A stretch of DNA of 55,391 bases from Gemmatimonadaceae bacterium (GTDB lineage: Bacteria; Gemmatimonadota; Gemmatimonadetes; Gemmatimonadales; Gemmatimonadaceae). Of this stretch, positions 42,400 to 51,005 are shown piece by piece. Within the stretch, counting starts at the first letter, position 1; each line of letters opens with the position of its first letter. The notes beneath the pieces are model-generated. The model was not told the DNA's origin and did no database searches. It saw only the letters and a program-made list of their open reading frames with translations. The DNA lies in assembly GCA_025928335.1 (NCBI GenBank), contig JAICJQ010000006.1, positions 1 through 55,391 of the forward strand, read 5' to 3'. The translations under genes and the position numbers were made by a program.

Positions 42400-43557
42400 A
42401 TGAACGTCGCTCGACTCATTGTCTCGATTGCCCTGCTGCCGCTCGCGGCGTGCACGCGGCCGCCGGCCAACGCAACGCCGGTTGTGGCAGCGCCGACACC
42501 GATCGCTCGGCCGAGTGCTCCCGTCTCGCCACCCGACGCGCTCCCGGCGCGACTGAGCGACGCGGAGTTCTGGAAGCTGCAGGCGGATATCTCGGAGCCG
42601 GGTGGCTACTTCCAGATACGCGACAACTTCACGTCGAACGAGATGGAGGTTGGCGCGCTGTTCACCATGCTTCGCGAGAGCCACGTTGCCGGCGACGTGT
42701 ACATGGGAGTTGGTCCCGAGCAGAATTTCACCTACATCGCGGCCATTCGGCCGCGCATGGCGTTCATCGTCGACATTCGTCGCCAGGCCGTCGTGCAGCA
42801 TCTGATGTTCAAGGCATTCTTCGAGTTGGCGAAGGATCGAGCGGATTTCATTTCCCTCGTGTTCGCGAAGCCCCGGCCGGCCGGTCTCGATACGTCCACG
42901 TCGATCCAGGCGATGTGGGAGGCGTATCGCAACGTCGCCACCGATTCCGCTCTCGCCAACCGGACCTACGCGCGTGTGACGAAGCAGTTGTTCGAGACGC
43001 ACGGATTCACGTTTACCGAGGATGAGCGCGAGACGCTCAAATACGTCTTCGATGCCTTCTACGGCTACGGCCCGTCGATCGCGACCCGCGGGGCGACGAA
43101 CGGCCGCGGCGGAGATTTCGCCGAGCTCACGGGATACTCCACCGATCGCACGGGACAACCGCGCAGCTTCCTTTCCTCCGAGGAGAGCTTCCGGACGATC
43201 AAGTCGCTTCACGAGCGGAATCTCATCGTGCCGGTGTCGGGCGATTTCGGCGGTCCGAAAGCGGTGCGCGCCATCGGCGCGTACCTCAGCCAGCACCATG
43301 GCACGCTGCGCGCGTTCTATGTCTCGAACGTCGAGCAATATCTCTTTCAGGACGGCAAGGCGTTAGCGTTTTATGAAAACGTCGCGACCGTCCCGGTCGA
43401 TTCGGAGAGTGTGTTCATTCGGCCGTACTCGATGCGTCGTGGTTTCGGCGGATACAGTGGGCCGACCCAGTCGCTTTGCCCGATCGGCGGGTTCATCGCC
43501 GCCGCTCGAGCCGGCCGCGTGCGCTACAACGAAGAGGCGCTCGCCTGCGCGAAGTAG
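42400..43557 (+). CDS. Putative lipoprotein, conserved family of unknown function
   Basis: A 385-residue protein with a lipoprotein signal ('RLIVSIALLPLAAC', Cys ~18). The conserved body includes 'FWKLQADISEPGGYFQIRDNFTSNEMEVGALFTMLRE', 'VYMGVGPEQNFTYIAAIRPRMAFIVDIRRQAVVQHLMFKAFFELAKDRADFISLVFAKPRP', 'ERETLKYVFDAFYGYGPSI', 'LHERNLIVPVSGDFGGPKAVRAIGAYLSQHHGTLRAFYVSNVEQYLF' and 'SESVFIRPYSMRRGF'. The FIVDIRRQ and YVSNVEQYL blocks recall a methyltransferase-like Rossmann layout, but no SAM motif is clear. The family is widespread in soil bacteria (from memory) with no known function. The ribosome-binding region is made of octamer repeats. Confidence 0.78.
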   Translation: MNVARLIVSIALLPLAACTRPPANATPVVAAPTPIARPSAPVSPPDALPARLSDAEFWKLQADISEPGGYFQIRDNFTSNEMEVGALFTMLRESHVAGDVYMGVGPEQNFTYIAAIRPRMAFIVDIRRQAVVQHLMFKAFFELAKDRADFISLVFAKPRPAGLDTSTSIQAMWEAYRNVATDSALANRTYARVTKQLFETHGFTFTEDERETLKYVFDAFYGYGPSIATRGATNGRGGDFAELTGYSTDRTGQPRSFLSSEESFRTIKSLHERNLIVPVSGDFGGPKAVRAIGAYLSQHHGTLRAFYVSNVEQYLFQDGKALAFYENVATVPVDSESVFIRPYSMRRGFGGYSGPTQSLCPIGGFIAAARAGRVRYNEEALACAK

Positions 43558-43571
43558 AGAAGCGCTCACGG

Positions 43572-43922
43572 TTGACGCTTCCACGCGACGCGAGCGACAA
43601 AGAGGTGGCGATCGTCGACGACCCCGCGGCGCTCGACGACACGTCTCGCGCTGCCATCGAGCGCGCGCTCGCCATCGCGGGCTTCGTGCTCGAGGTGACG
43701 CGCGTGCTGGCGATCGATGAGGAAGTGGAGATCCGACAGTGGTCGGTCGAGACGACGTCCGGCGCCCGCTCGTTCCAGACACACCTCGACGACTGGCCTC
43801 GCGTTCTGCCGGATGGTGCATCGCTCATCCGCGACGTCGCCGGAGATCTGTACAACCTGCGCGCGCCGCACCTGCTGGACCGGAAGACGCGCGACGTCCT
43901 GCGGCCGTTTATCGACCTGTAG
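43572..43922 (+). CDS. DUF1854-like protein, possibly N-terminally shortened
   Basis: A frame of ~116 residues from TTG 43572 reads 'LTLPRDASDKEVAIVDDPAALDDTSRAAIERALAIAGFVLEVTRVLAI...IRQWSVETTSGARSFQTHLDDWPRVLPDGASLIRDVAGDLYNLRAPHLLDRKTRDVLRPFIDL'. It follows DUF1854: the 'FVxxIxRV', 'W.VET..G...F' and 'LIxDxxGxxY.x..p..LD..sr..L..f' blocks are all present. The usual N-terminal ~25-30 residues ('vpvrAFPl') are missing or altered, and the start is uncertain because the same frame runs on upstream into the previous gene. The DUF1854 role is unknown. It may be a remnant. Confidence 0.65.
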   Translation: MTLPRDASDKEVAIVDDPAALDDTSRAAIERALAIAGFVLEVTRVLAIDEEVEIRQWSVETTSGARSFQTHLDDWPRVLPDGASLIRDVAGDLYNLRAPHLLDRKTRDVLRPFIDL

Positions 43923-43979
43923 GCGAACCGTTCGCGGTTTTGACGAGAGAATGGCCCGTGTCGTGCCACACACGGCCGT

Positions 43980-45290
43980 ATGTTGGGCACGGGCCTCCTC
44001 GTCGCGTCACTGCACCTGCTCGCGCTCGGCGCGGGGCTTGGTGGGCTGTGGTCGCGCGCGCGAGCGCTTCACGACTCGCTCCGTCGATCCGGCGAGCCCC
44101 GCGCGCTCCGTCGGGCGTACGTCGGCAACAGGTGGTGGGAAGGGTCCGTTGTTCTCTGGGTGATTACCGGCGCGTGGTGGTTGGCGAATGGGTCGGCGAA
44201 CGTTGCCAGCCTCTATGCGCTGGATGCCGGTTTCGTCGTGAAGATGGCCCTATTCATCACCGTTGTCGGATTCGAGCTCTGGCCGATGATGAGGTTTGTG
44301 CGATGGCAATTCTCACATGTCGAGCCCATCGCGCGAGAGCTTCGGCGCATCGAGGCCATTAGTTATGTGCAGTGCGCGCTCGTCGGGGGCATCGTCTTCG
44401 CGTCGGCGAGCGGGCAAGGGGCGCGCGGCACGGCGGCCGCAACGTCATCCAGGATCGACGCCACCCGAACGCGAACGGTCGAACATCAGGCGACCGGCGA
44501 CGTCGCTCCGATCGCGCCGAGTGGAACGACGACGGTAACGCCAAGCGATCTCTCGCTTCTGACCGACGAGATCGCGATGCCGCTCCAGGGGATCAACCCG
44601 GATTCATTGCGCAGCAGTTTCGACGCTCCGCGCGCCGGCGGCCTGCGACGCCACGAAGCGCTCGACATCATGGCGCCGCGGTCGACGCCGATCCTTTCGG
44701 CCGCAAAGGGACGCCTGCTCAAGCTGTTCAAGAGCGTGGCCGGCGGCTTGATGATCTACGCGGCCGACTCGTCGGAGCGTTTCATCCTGATGTACGCGCA
44801 TCTCGATCACTACGCGGCCGGAATGCACGACGGCATGTCGCTCGAGCGCGGCGAATTGATCGGCTATGTCGGCTCGACGGGGAACGCCTCGGCCACGGCG
44901 CCGCATCTCCATTTCGGAATCCTGCGCAGCGCCGACGTCAGACGGTGGTCGAAAGGAACGGCCATCGATCCACTTCCTATCCTGAGGGATGCCTACTCCG
45001 CTCGCAGCGCTCGCACCGGATCCTCCGACGCCGCGCGTCGCCCTGGCACGATGCAGGCGGCAGTCGCGACGAGTCCAACGAGCACCACGACGCCGCCCAG
45101 CGTCACGGGATCCCACGGCGCGACACCAAACAGAAACCCGGCGAGCGACCGGCCAGCCACGAGTGCCCCGATCACGCCGAGCCCGCAGCCCACGAGCGTC
45201 AGCCCGAGTCCTTCGCGCACGATCATGCAAAGCATTGCCGAGGGTTCGGCGCCGAGGGCGAGACGAATCGCAATATCGCGGCGGCGGTGA
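43980..45290 (+). CDS. DUF2214 membrane domain fused to M23 metallopeptidase, with antisense read-through tail
   Basis: A 436-residue protein. Residues 1-140 contain four helices of DUF2214 type ('LLVASLHLLALGAGLGGLWSRARAL', 'VGNRWWEGSVVLWVITGAWWLANG', 'DAGFVVKMALFITVVGFELWPMMRFVRWQ', 'ISYVQCALVGGIVF'). A linker leads to an M23/LytM domain with the zinc ligands 'HEALD' (~225-230) and 'HLHF' (~310), plus 'LMYAHLDHY' and 'IGYVGSTGNAS'. The peptidase should cut peptidoglycan cross-links in the periplasm. The recognisable domain ends at 'DPLPILRDAY' (~44993), exactly where the convergent permease gene ends. The frame continues 98 codons as a Ser/Thr/Pro-rich antisense of that gene before stopping, so the original stop appears lost. 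Confidence 0.8.
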   Translation: MLGTGLLVASLHLLALGAGLGGLWSRARALHDSLRRSGEPRALRRAYVGNRWWEGSVVLWVITGAWWLANGSANVASLYALDAGFVVKMALFITVVGFELWPMMRFVRWQFSHVEPIARELRRIEAISYVQCALVGGIVFASASGQGARGTAAATSSRIDATRTRTVEHQATGDVAPIAPSGTTTVTPSDLSLLTDEIAMPLQGINPDSLRSSFDAPRAGGLRRHEALDIMAPRSTPILSAAKGRLLKLFKSVAGGLMIYAADSSERFILMYAHLDHYAAGMHDGMSLERGELIGYVGSTGNASATAPHLHFGILRSADVRRWSKGTAIDPLPILRDAYSARSARTGSSDAARRPGTMQAAVATSPTSTTTPPSVTGSHGATPNRNPASDRPATSAPITPSPQPTSVSPSPSRTIMQSIAEGSAPRARRIAISRRR

Positions 45291-47692
45291 CTGACGAGGA
45301 AGGTCAGGATGCCGTAGATGCCCACGGCGGCCAGCGTCAGCGCCAGTCCGGCGAACACCGACATGAGTAGCATCACGAAGCGCGGCGGATCGACCGATTC
45401 TTCGAGCACCCGATCCATCGACTTGACGTCGCCTATGGGAAGCGTCGGATCGAGTCGCTGAGCTTCGTTGCGCACGAGCGACGCGAGGCGCGCGCCCTCA
45501 CCGTGGCCGCGGACGATGAGGTGCATCTTCCGGCTCGGGAATTGGTGGCTCGCGAAGTAAACCGCGGGTTCCGACGCTGAGCGCAGCGAGCTGTTCTTGA
45601 CGTCCTTCACCACTCCGACGACTTGGTAGAGGCTGTCCGCGACGATGCGGCGACTCAACGGACCGATTCCCGTTACAGGGGTGGCGATGCGTTTGCCGAT
45701 CGCGGATCCGGCCGGCGCGACCTGTCGCGCCATGGTTTCATTGATCACGACAACCGGTGGCGCGTGCGCATCGTCGTGCGCGGTGAATGTGCGACCGGAA
45801 GCGACAGGAATGCGAAGGGCGTTGAAATATCCCTCGTCCGCGATGTGAAACTGGGCCTGCGGCGCTTGCTCGGCTGTCGTTCGGGTATCGGTGACCTGAT
45901 AGGCGAGGCGCCACCCCGGCTCGAGCGGAAGGAAATTTGCCGCACCAACGCCGACGATTTCCGGATTCACCCGCAGCGCGTTCGCCAACGACGTATAGAA
46001 CTGATCGACGCGCGTCCAATCGCCGTACGCGGCGTCCGGCAGCTGCAGGTCGATCGTGATCGCGGCAGTTGGATCGAGTCCGGCGTCGACGCGGACGAGC
46101 TTCGAGACGCTGCGGATCATCACGCCGGATCCGGAGAGCAGCACCACGGCGAGCGCCACCTCCGCGACGACGAGGAGGTTTCGCAGCCCGTTGCCGCGAG
46201 AGCCGGAGCCTCGCGTACCGTCCTTGAGCATATCGTGAAGCTCGACGCGCGAAAGAAATACAGCCGGCACGAGACCGAAGACAATCACGGTGGTCGCCGC
46301 GACCACCGTCGCGAAGAGAAGCACTGGTAGATCGACGCCGATGCCTTCGGAGCGCGGAATGTGAATCGGCGACCACGCCAACAGACCATGAACGCTCGCC
46401 ACCGCGACCCCGAGTCCGATCAAAGAGCCCATCACGGCGAGCACGACGCTCTCCGTCAGGAAGAGCCGGATCAGCCGCGGACGGCTTGCGCCGATCGCCG
46501 AGCGAAGCGCGACCTCGCGGCGCCGCGACACAGCGCGCGCGAGGAGCAGATTGGCGACGTTGATGCACGCGATGAGCAGCAACAGCCCCGACGCACCGAG
46601 CAACGCGAACAACGCCGGTCGAAAAACACCCGCGATCTCGCGATCGAGTGCTGTCGCGCGAACGGTCCACGCGCCGTTCGACGCCCTGTTCTCGGCGCCG
46701 AGTCGCGCCGAAAGACGATCCAGCTCGCGTTGGGCGAGGTCTATGGAGACGCCGGGTTTGAGTCGCTCCACGCTCTCCATGAAGTGCGCGAAACGGGTGT
46801 GCTGGTTCAGGTCCCAGCTCAGCTGCTGCCAAAGGTCGGTTTGACCAGGGAAGCCGAAACCAGCCGGCATCACGCCAACGATCGTGTAGTTGTACCCATT
46901 GAGGTGGACCGGCTTCCCGACGATTCCGCGATCGCTGTTGAAGCGCGATTGCCAGAGCCGGTAGCTGATCATTGCTTCGTGTTCTCTGCCGTAAAGCTGC
47001 GGATGGATGGTGAAGCTCTGACCGAGGTAGGGTCGCACGCCAAGCACGGCGAACAGATTCTCCGTCGTCTCGATGGCATTGACGCGCACCGGTTCGCCGC
47101 TGTCGTCGGTCAAATTGATTTGCGGCCGCCACCAGGCGGCGGCGTCCTCGAACACGCCGCTCAACCGTCGATAGTCGACGAAGTTGACCGGTGAGATCGG
47201 TTCATGCTCGAGCGCTTTGGTGTGATTCACTTCCCAGAGCGTGACGAGACGCTCCGGCTGCGCGTAGGGAAGCGGGCGAAGGACAACTCCGCGGAGCAGG
47301 CTGAAGACGCCGGCGGCCGAGCCGGTGCCGAGGCCGAGCGCGAGGACGGCGGCGATCGTGAAGCTTGGCGCGCGCCGGAGGGAACGGGTACCGAATCGAA
47401 GATCGCTCAGAAATGTCGTGAGCGTCGAGTCTCGCGTCGGCACCGGCGACGTTGTGCGAGGTCTCCGGAACCAGAGCGGCAGGAAGTGAATGGCAATCGA
47501 TAAAGTGCGACGCCAATACCAGCGCGCCGCCGCGCCGCTCGATCGTGCGGCGAGCCGAACGAATTCCTCGTTCAAATCACCGAGCACCGAGTCGACGTGG
47601 GTGGATCGTGCGGCGACGACGCGGACGAGCCACTCGGCGAGCCGCGGCGGCGTGGGGCTGTCATGAGTTCTCAAGAACACCCTCCAACCCAC
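44993..47692 (-). CDS. MacB/FtsX-type 'ADOP' ABC permease
   Basis: An 899-residue permease. After an N-terminal ~90-residue segment ('PPRLAEWLVRVVA...STHVDSVLGDLNEEFVRLAAR') come 'LRFGTRSLRRAPSFTIAAVLALGLGTGSAAGVFSLLRGVVLRPLPY', a MacB periplasmic core domain, FtsX helices ('LFALLGASGLLLLIACINVANLLLARAVSRRREVALRSAIGASRPRL'), then a second core domain and FtsX block ending 'RRRDIAIRLALGAEPSAM ... VPGRRAASEDPVRALRAE'. This is the orphan duplicated permease family (ADOP) of Acidobacteria/Gemmatimonadota, normally paired with PadR as here. The substrate is unknown. The start is uncertain: ATG 47692 overlaps padR by 32 nt; GTG 47680 or TTG 47677 would reduce the overlap. Confidence 0.92.
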   Translation of the reverse strand: MGWRVFLRTHDSPTPPRLAEWLVRVVAARSTHVDSVLGDLNEEFVRLAARSSGAAARWYWRRTLSIAIHFLPLWFRRPRTTSPVPTRDSTLTTFLSDLRFGTRSLRRAPSFTIAAVLALGLGTGSAAGVFSLLRGVVLRPLPYAQPERLVTLWEVNHTKALEHEPISPVNFVDYRRLSGVFEDAAAWWRPQINLTDDSGEPVRVNAIETTENLFAVLGVRPYLGQSFTIHPQLYGREHEAMISYRLWQSRFNSDRGIVGKPVHLNGYNYTIVGVMPAGFGFPGQTDLWQQLSWDLNQHTRFAHFMESVERLKPGVSIDLAQRELDRLSARLGAENRASNGAWTVRATALDREIAGVFRPALFALLGASGLLLLIACINVANLLLARAVSRRREVALRSAIGASRPRLIRLFLTESVVLAVMGSLIGLGVAVASVHGLLAWSPIHIPRSEGIGVDLPVLLFATVVAATTVIVFGLVPAVFLSRVELHDMLKDGTRGSGSRGNGLRNLLVVAEVALAVVLLSGSGVMIRSVSKLVRVDAGLDPTAAITIDLQLPDAAYGDWTRVDQFYTSLANALRVNPEIVGVGAANFLPLEPGWRLAYQVTDTRTTAEQAPQAQFHIADEGYFNALRIPVASGRTFTAHDDAHAPPVVVINETMARQVAPAGSAIGKRIATPVTGIGPLSRRIVADSLYQVVGVVKDVKNSSLRSASEPAVYFASHQFPSRKMHLIVRGHGEGARLASLVRNEAQRLDPTLPIGDVKSMDRVLEESVDPPRFVMLLMSVFAGLALTLAAVGIYGILTFLVSHRRRDIAIRLALGAEPSAMLCMIVREGLGLTLVGCGLGVIGALVAGRSLAGFLFGVAPWDPVTLGGVVVLVGLVATAACIVPGRRAASEDPVRALRAE

Positions 47693-47996
47693 GCCAGAGC
47701 TTGAGCAGCGCGGCGCGCGACGATCGCAACTCGCGGAGACCGTATGCCGTGACGGTCACGTAGCGTCGCGGCCGGCCTCCGCGCTCGCTGGTGCTGTCGG
47801 CAAGTCGCGAACGGAGGAATCCCTTTTCCTCGAGACGGTCGAGGGTGACGTACATCGAGCCCGCCGACGCAGTTTTACCGGTCGCGTGGTCGATCTCGTC
47901 GAGGATGGCGGAGGCGTAGGCGGCGTCGCCGAGGCGGAGCACCGCTAGCAGAACGAGTTGCTCGAAATGGCCGAGCCGTACGGACGATGCGGTCAT
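47661..47996 (-). CDS. PadR family transcriptional regulator
   Basis: A 111-residue winged-helix regulator: 'LGHFEQLVLLAVLRLGDAAYASAILDEIDHATGKTASAGSMYVTLDRLEEKGFLRSRLAD' followed by 'RGGRPRRYVTVTAYGLREL' and a short C-terminal helix, the PadR-s2/short type. It directly precedes and overlaps the ADOP permease gene, the usual arrangement in which PadR represses its own permease operon. A palindrome begins 2 nt upstream of the ATG. Confidence 0.95.
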   Translation of the reverse strand: MTASSVRLGHFEQLVLLAVLRLGDAAYASAILDEIDHATGKTASAGSMYVTLDRLEEKGFLRSRLADSTSERGGRPRRYVTVTAYGLRELRSSRAALLKLWRGLEGVLENS

Positions 47997-47998
47997 TC

Positions 47999-48011
47999 CT
48001 TACAATGTAAG
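47999..48011. promoter_or_regulatory. Palindrome CTTACA-A-TGTAAG, probable PadR operator
   Basis: Six-base arms CTTACA and TGTAAG flank a single central base, 2 nt upstream of the padR ATG (47996). The TACAnTGTA core is typical of PadR-family operators. Leftward, the same bases offer a -10-like TTACAT/TACATT and the AAGGA just before the ATG, so binding would block promoter and translation start. Confidence 0.65.
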
Positions 48012-48066
48012 AGTCGCGGCCGCCGCGCAAGAGCGTTGAGGCCTCGTCCAGTCGGCTCGCCGCCGG

Positions 48067-49737
48067 CTATTGCTTGACGACGTTCACGAAATACAGATCC
48101 GTCGCTACGTCGAACGTTGCCGGCGTCAGGCGCGTCGGCATCGTCTTCCATCCTCGGGTTGTCGGTTCGACGATCTGCCACGCGTTGTTGGCGCCGACGC
48201 GGATCGGCATCGCGAAGCCAGGTTCGGCCGCCTGCCAGCGATAGGCTACCGTCTTCGCGGTCGTATCGAACTTGAGCTCGAGCGTCGGCAGCGCGGTATG
48301 TCGCAGATACTGGTTGAACACCGGCGTCAAATTCCTGCCCGTCCGCTTGTTGAAGAACGCCACGATGGAGTCGGTCGTGATGTTCTGATACTTGAAATGC
48401 TGGTAGAGATCGTGGAGCAGCGCAAACCAGCGTGGGTCGTCGTTCACAACGTTGCGTAGTGTGTTCAGCATCAGCGCGCCCTTGAAGTACATGTCCTGCG
48501 GTGGCGTACGCATCAAACCGCCGGGCGGAATGATCGGCTGCTTGTTCTGAACTTTGGTCTTATACCCGTTCACGTACTTCAGCGCGTCGTCGTAGCCGAA
48601 GGTGTACTCGACGTACAGGACTTCGAGGTACGTCGTCCATCCTTCGTGAATCCACATGTCGGAGCGGTCCGACGCCGACACGGCGTTTCCGAACCATTCG
48701 TGACCGCTCTCGTGAATGATGATGAAGTCGAACCGCGGGCTGACGCCCACCCCCGTCCAATCGCGGCCTCCGTACCCGTTCTTGAAGCCGTTGCCATACG
48801 TCACCGCGCTCTGATGCTCCATGCCGGCGTTGGTCGCTTCGACCAGCTTGTAACCGTCTTTCTTGAACGGATATTCGCCGAAGTAATGCTCGTATGCCGC
48901 CAACATCCCCTTCGCCTGGCCGAATTGCGTTTTCGCCTTCTCGAGGCTGTCACGCAACACGTAGAAGTTCAACGTCATGTCTTTGTACGTGTCGGTGAAA
49001 TGCACGTAGTCGCCGATGTTCATCGACACGTCGTAGGAGTTGATCGGGTAGTGCACGGTCCAGTCCCAGCGCGTGTAGCCGTCGCCCAAGTCGGTCTTGC
49101 CGGCGAAGGCGCCATTGGACACATCGGTCAGCCCATTCGGAATCGAGACGCTGATCCGCATGCTGTCGACTTCATCGTGCCACTGATCCTTACTCGGCCA
49201 CCACGTGCTCGACCCGACGCCCTCGCAGACCGTATTGATGAAAGGGTGGCCGTTGGCATCCCTTCGAAAGCCAATTCCACCGCGCGCTGAGATCTCGAGC
49301 GGCGTGCCCGAGTACTGGAACTCGATGGAGTACGAGCTGTCCTTCTTGAGTGTGCGCGGAAACGCGATGAAGACGGCGCTCTCCTCACGAGTGTATGGCA
49401 GTGGCGCGCCGTCGAGCAGAATCCGGTCGACGGTGAGCGCCGGATGTAGGTCGAGTTGAATGCGGTCGTCGTCGGACAGCATGCGAAACCGGATCGTGTT
49501 CTTGCCGCTCACGAACTTCTTCTCCGGGTCGACGCGAACGTCCAGGTGGTAGAACAAGAGATCATTGTTGGCGCGGTAGCGACCATACTCGCCGCGCAGA
49601 ATCTCCGAGCGCGTCGGTGGCGGGCCTTGTGGCGCCGGGGCTTGCGGGACACCCGCACCCGGAGCACAGGCGACCGATCCCGCGAAAGCGACGGTCGCGG
49701 CAATGGTCGCCAGGCTGCGCCCGATCATGGTTACCAT
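48067..49737 (-). CDS. M1 family aminopeptidase, predicted lipoprotein
   Basis: A 556-residue gluzincin. Signal with lipobox 'FAGSVAC' (Cys 24). The N-terminal M1 beta domain ('LLFYHLDVRVDPEKKFVSGKNTIRFRML', 'FQYSGTPLEIS', 'STWWPSKDQWHDE') precedes the exopeptidase motif 'NAGMEHQSAVTYG' at ~303-315 (a variant of GAMEN) and the zinc site 'HESGHEWFG' (His342, Glu343, His346) with the third ligand in 'IHEGWTTY' (Glu365). Members trim N-terminal residues from peptides. It lacks the long ERAP1-like C-terminal domain, like other short M1 enzymes. ATG 49737 overlaps the upstream racemase stop by 7 nt; ATG 49728 is an alternative. It is probably coexpressed with the racemase gene. Confidence 0.92.
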   Translation of the reverse strand: MVTMIGRSLATIAATVAFAGSVACAPGAGVPQAPAPQGPPPTRSEILRGEYGRYRANNDLLFYHLDVRVDPEKKFVSGKNTIRFRMLSDDDRIQLDLHPALTVDRILLDGAPLPYTREESAVFIAFPRTLKKDSSYSIEFQYSGTPLEISARGGIGFRRDANGHPFINTVCEGVGSSTWWPSKDQWHDEVDSMRISVSIPNGLTDVSNGAFAGKTDLGDGYTRWDWTVHYPINSYDVSMNIGDYVHFTDTYKDMTLNFYVLRDSLEKAKTQFGQAKGMLAAYEHYFGEYPFKKDGYKLVEATNAGMEHQSAVTYGNGFKNGYGGRDWTGVGVSPRFDFIIIHESGHEWFGNAVSASDRSDMWIHEGWTTYLEVLYVEYTFGYDDALKYVNGYKTKVQNKQPIIPPGGLMRTPPQDMYFKGALMLNTLRNVVNDDPRWFALLHDLYQHFKYQNITTDSIVAFFNKRTGRNLTPVFNQYLRHTALPTLELKFDTTAKTVAYRWQAAEPGFAMPIRVGANNAWQIVEPTTRGWKTMPTRLTPATFDVATDLYFVNVVKQ

Positions 49738-50783
49738 ATGTCTCCCACCGTGAATCCATCGGGGAACGGATCATCCGGATCGACGACGTACGTCGCCATG
49801 CCGGTGATCCATGCTTGCCCGCCGAGCGTCGGCACGACTGCCGTGTACTTCCCGACTCGCGTCTCCTCGACGAGACGACCCGTGAAGACCGTTCCCAGCA
49901 CCCCCGCATGCCGGAAGTCCTGGTTGAGCGACAGTTGTCCCTTCGCGTACAGTGTGGCCATCTTGGCGCAGGTGCCCGTGCCGCACGGCGATCGATCGAT
50001 CGCGCCCGTCCACGTGCTCGGCTTGTTCCAATCCAGCTCGCCCGTCGAGACGACGACGGCGTTCTGCCGATCCGCGTCGTCCTTCAGCGGCGGCCCTGAG
50101 AGCTGTGCGATGGTCACGCCGTCGAAGCCAGGTTGTTCGGGGTGCACGATCGGGCACTGTTCCTTCGCGGCCGCTTTGATCATTTCGCCGATGCGGACGA
50201 TGTCGCGCCCCTCGTCGGGAGTGAGACGCAGGCCGAACTGCGCCGCGTCCGCGATCACATAGAACATGCCGCCATAGGCGACGTCGACCATCACCGTGCC
50301 GAGGTGTGGTACTTCGATGTTCGTGTCGAGATACGCGGCGAACGCAGGGACGTTTCTGAACGTGACGCGCTTCACTTTGCCGTTGGCGCAATCCGCGCGC
50401 ACCTTGATCAAGCCCGCCGGCGACTCGAGGGTCAGCTCGGTCACCGGCTCCGTCATCGGCAGCATTCCCGTCTCGAGAAGCACGGTCGTCACACAGATCG
50501 TATTCGTGCCCGACATTCCCGGGTATTCGACCTGCTCCATGATGACGTAGCCGGCGTCGGCAGCGGGGTTCGACGTCGGCAGAACCAGATTGCAGTTTGC
50601 TGCCGGATAGCCGCGCGGCTCCCTGAGCATCCGCTTGCGCAGGCCGTCGGCGTGATCGCGGAGGTAGCACATCTTGTCGTACATCGTCGCGCCGGGAACG
50701 TCGAGCACGCCGCCGACGATCACGCGGCCCGGCTCCCCGCAGGCGTGCGCGTCGACTGCCTGCACCAGGTTGGAGACTCTCAC
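49731..50783 (-). CDS. Proline racemase superfamily enzyme (likely hydroxyproline epimerase-like)
   Basis: A 350-residue PLP-independent racemase/epimerase fold: 'AVDAHACGEPGRVIVGG', 'REPRGYPAANCNLVLP', 'EYPGMSGTNTICV', 'VDVAYGGMFYVIADA', 'DRSPCGTGTCAKMATL' and 'GRAW-like GGQAWITG'. The second catalytic cysteine is present (Cys267 in SPCGTGT). The first position is Ser91 (MSGTN) instead of the Cys of true proline racemases (MCGHN). Ser/Cys members of the family have been reported as 4-hydroxyproline 2-epimerases or related hydroxyproline enzymes, so hydroxyproline salvage is more likely than proline racemisation. With the downstream M1 aminopeptidase it suggests use of peptides rich in proline or hydroxyproline. 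Confidence 0.85.
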   Translation of the reverse strand: MRVSNLVQAVDAHACGEPGRVIVGGVLDVPGATMYDKMCYLRDHADGLRKRMLREPRGYPAANCNLVLPTSNPAADAGYVIMEQVEYPGMSGTNTICVTTVLLETGMLPMTEPVTELTLESPAGLIKVRADCANGKVKRVTFRNVPAFAAYLDTNIEVPHLGTVMVDVAYGGMFYVIADAAQFGLRLTPDEGRDIVRIGEMIKAAAKEQCPIVHPEQPGFDGVTIAQLSGPPLKDDADRQNAVVVSTGELDWNKPSTWTGAIDRSPCGTGTCAKMATLYAKGQLSLNQDFRHAGVLGTVFTGRLVEETRVGKYTAVVPTLGGQAWITGMATYVVDPDDPFPDGFTVGDIW

Positions 50784-51005
50784 CGAGATCCCTGTCGCAA
50801 AAGAGCGGCCTTGGGGCAGTAGGGCACGGACGAGTGTTACAGCGCTTCGTCGAGATTATCAATGACGCGCGCCGGGCGGTGTACTGGCTGGGGCGAGAAA
50901 TCAACCGTAGACTCTTTACAGTCGAATCCCTTTCGATGCGGAGCGGAGTGGCAACCGCGAAGCCCGCATTGCAGAATTCAACTGACCCGCACTGGAGCCG
51001 CAAAA

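Noticed and set aside
45291-47132. A long antisense frame within the ADOP permease region (45738-47132)
   Set aside because: It lies on the same strand but in another frame of the permease gene and is Arg-rich without motifs; the permease frame has clear MacB/FtsX features.
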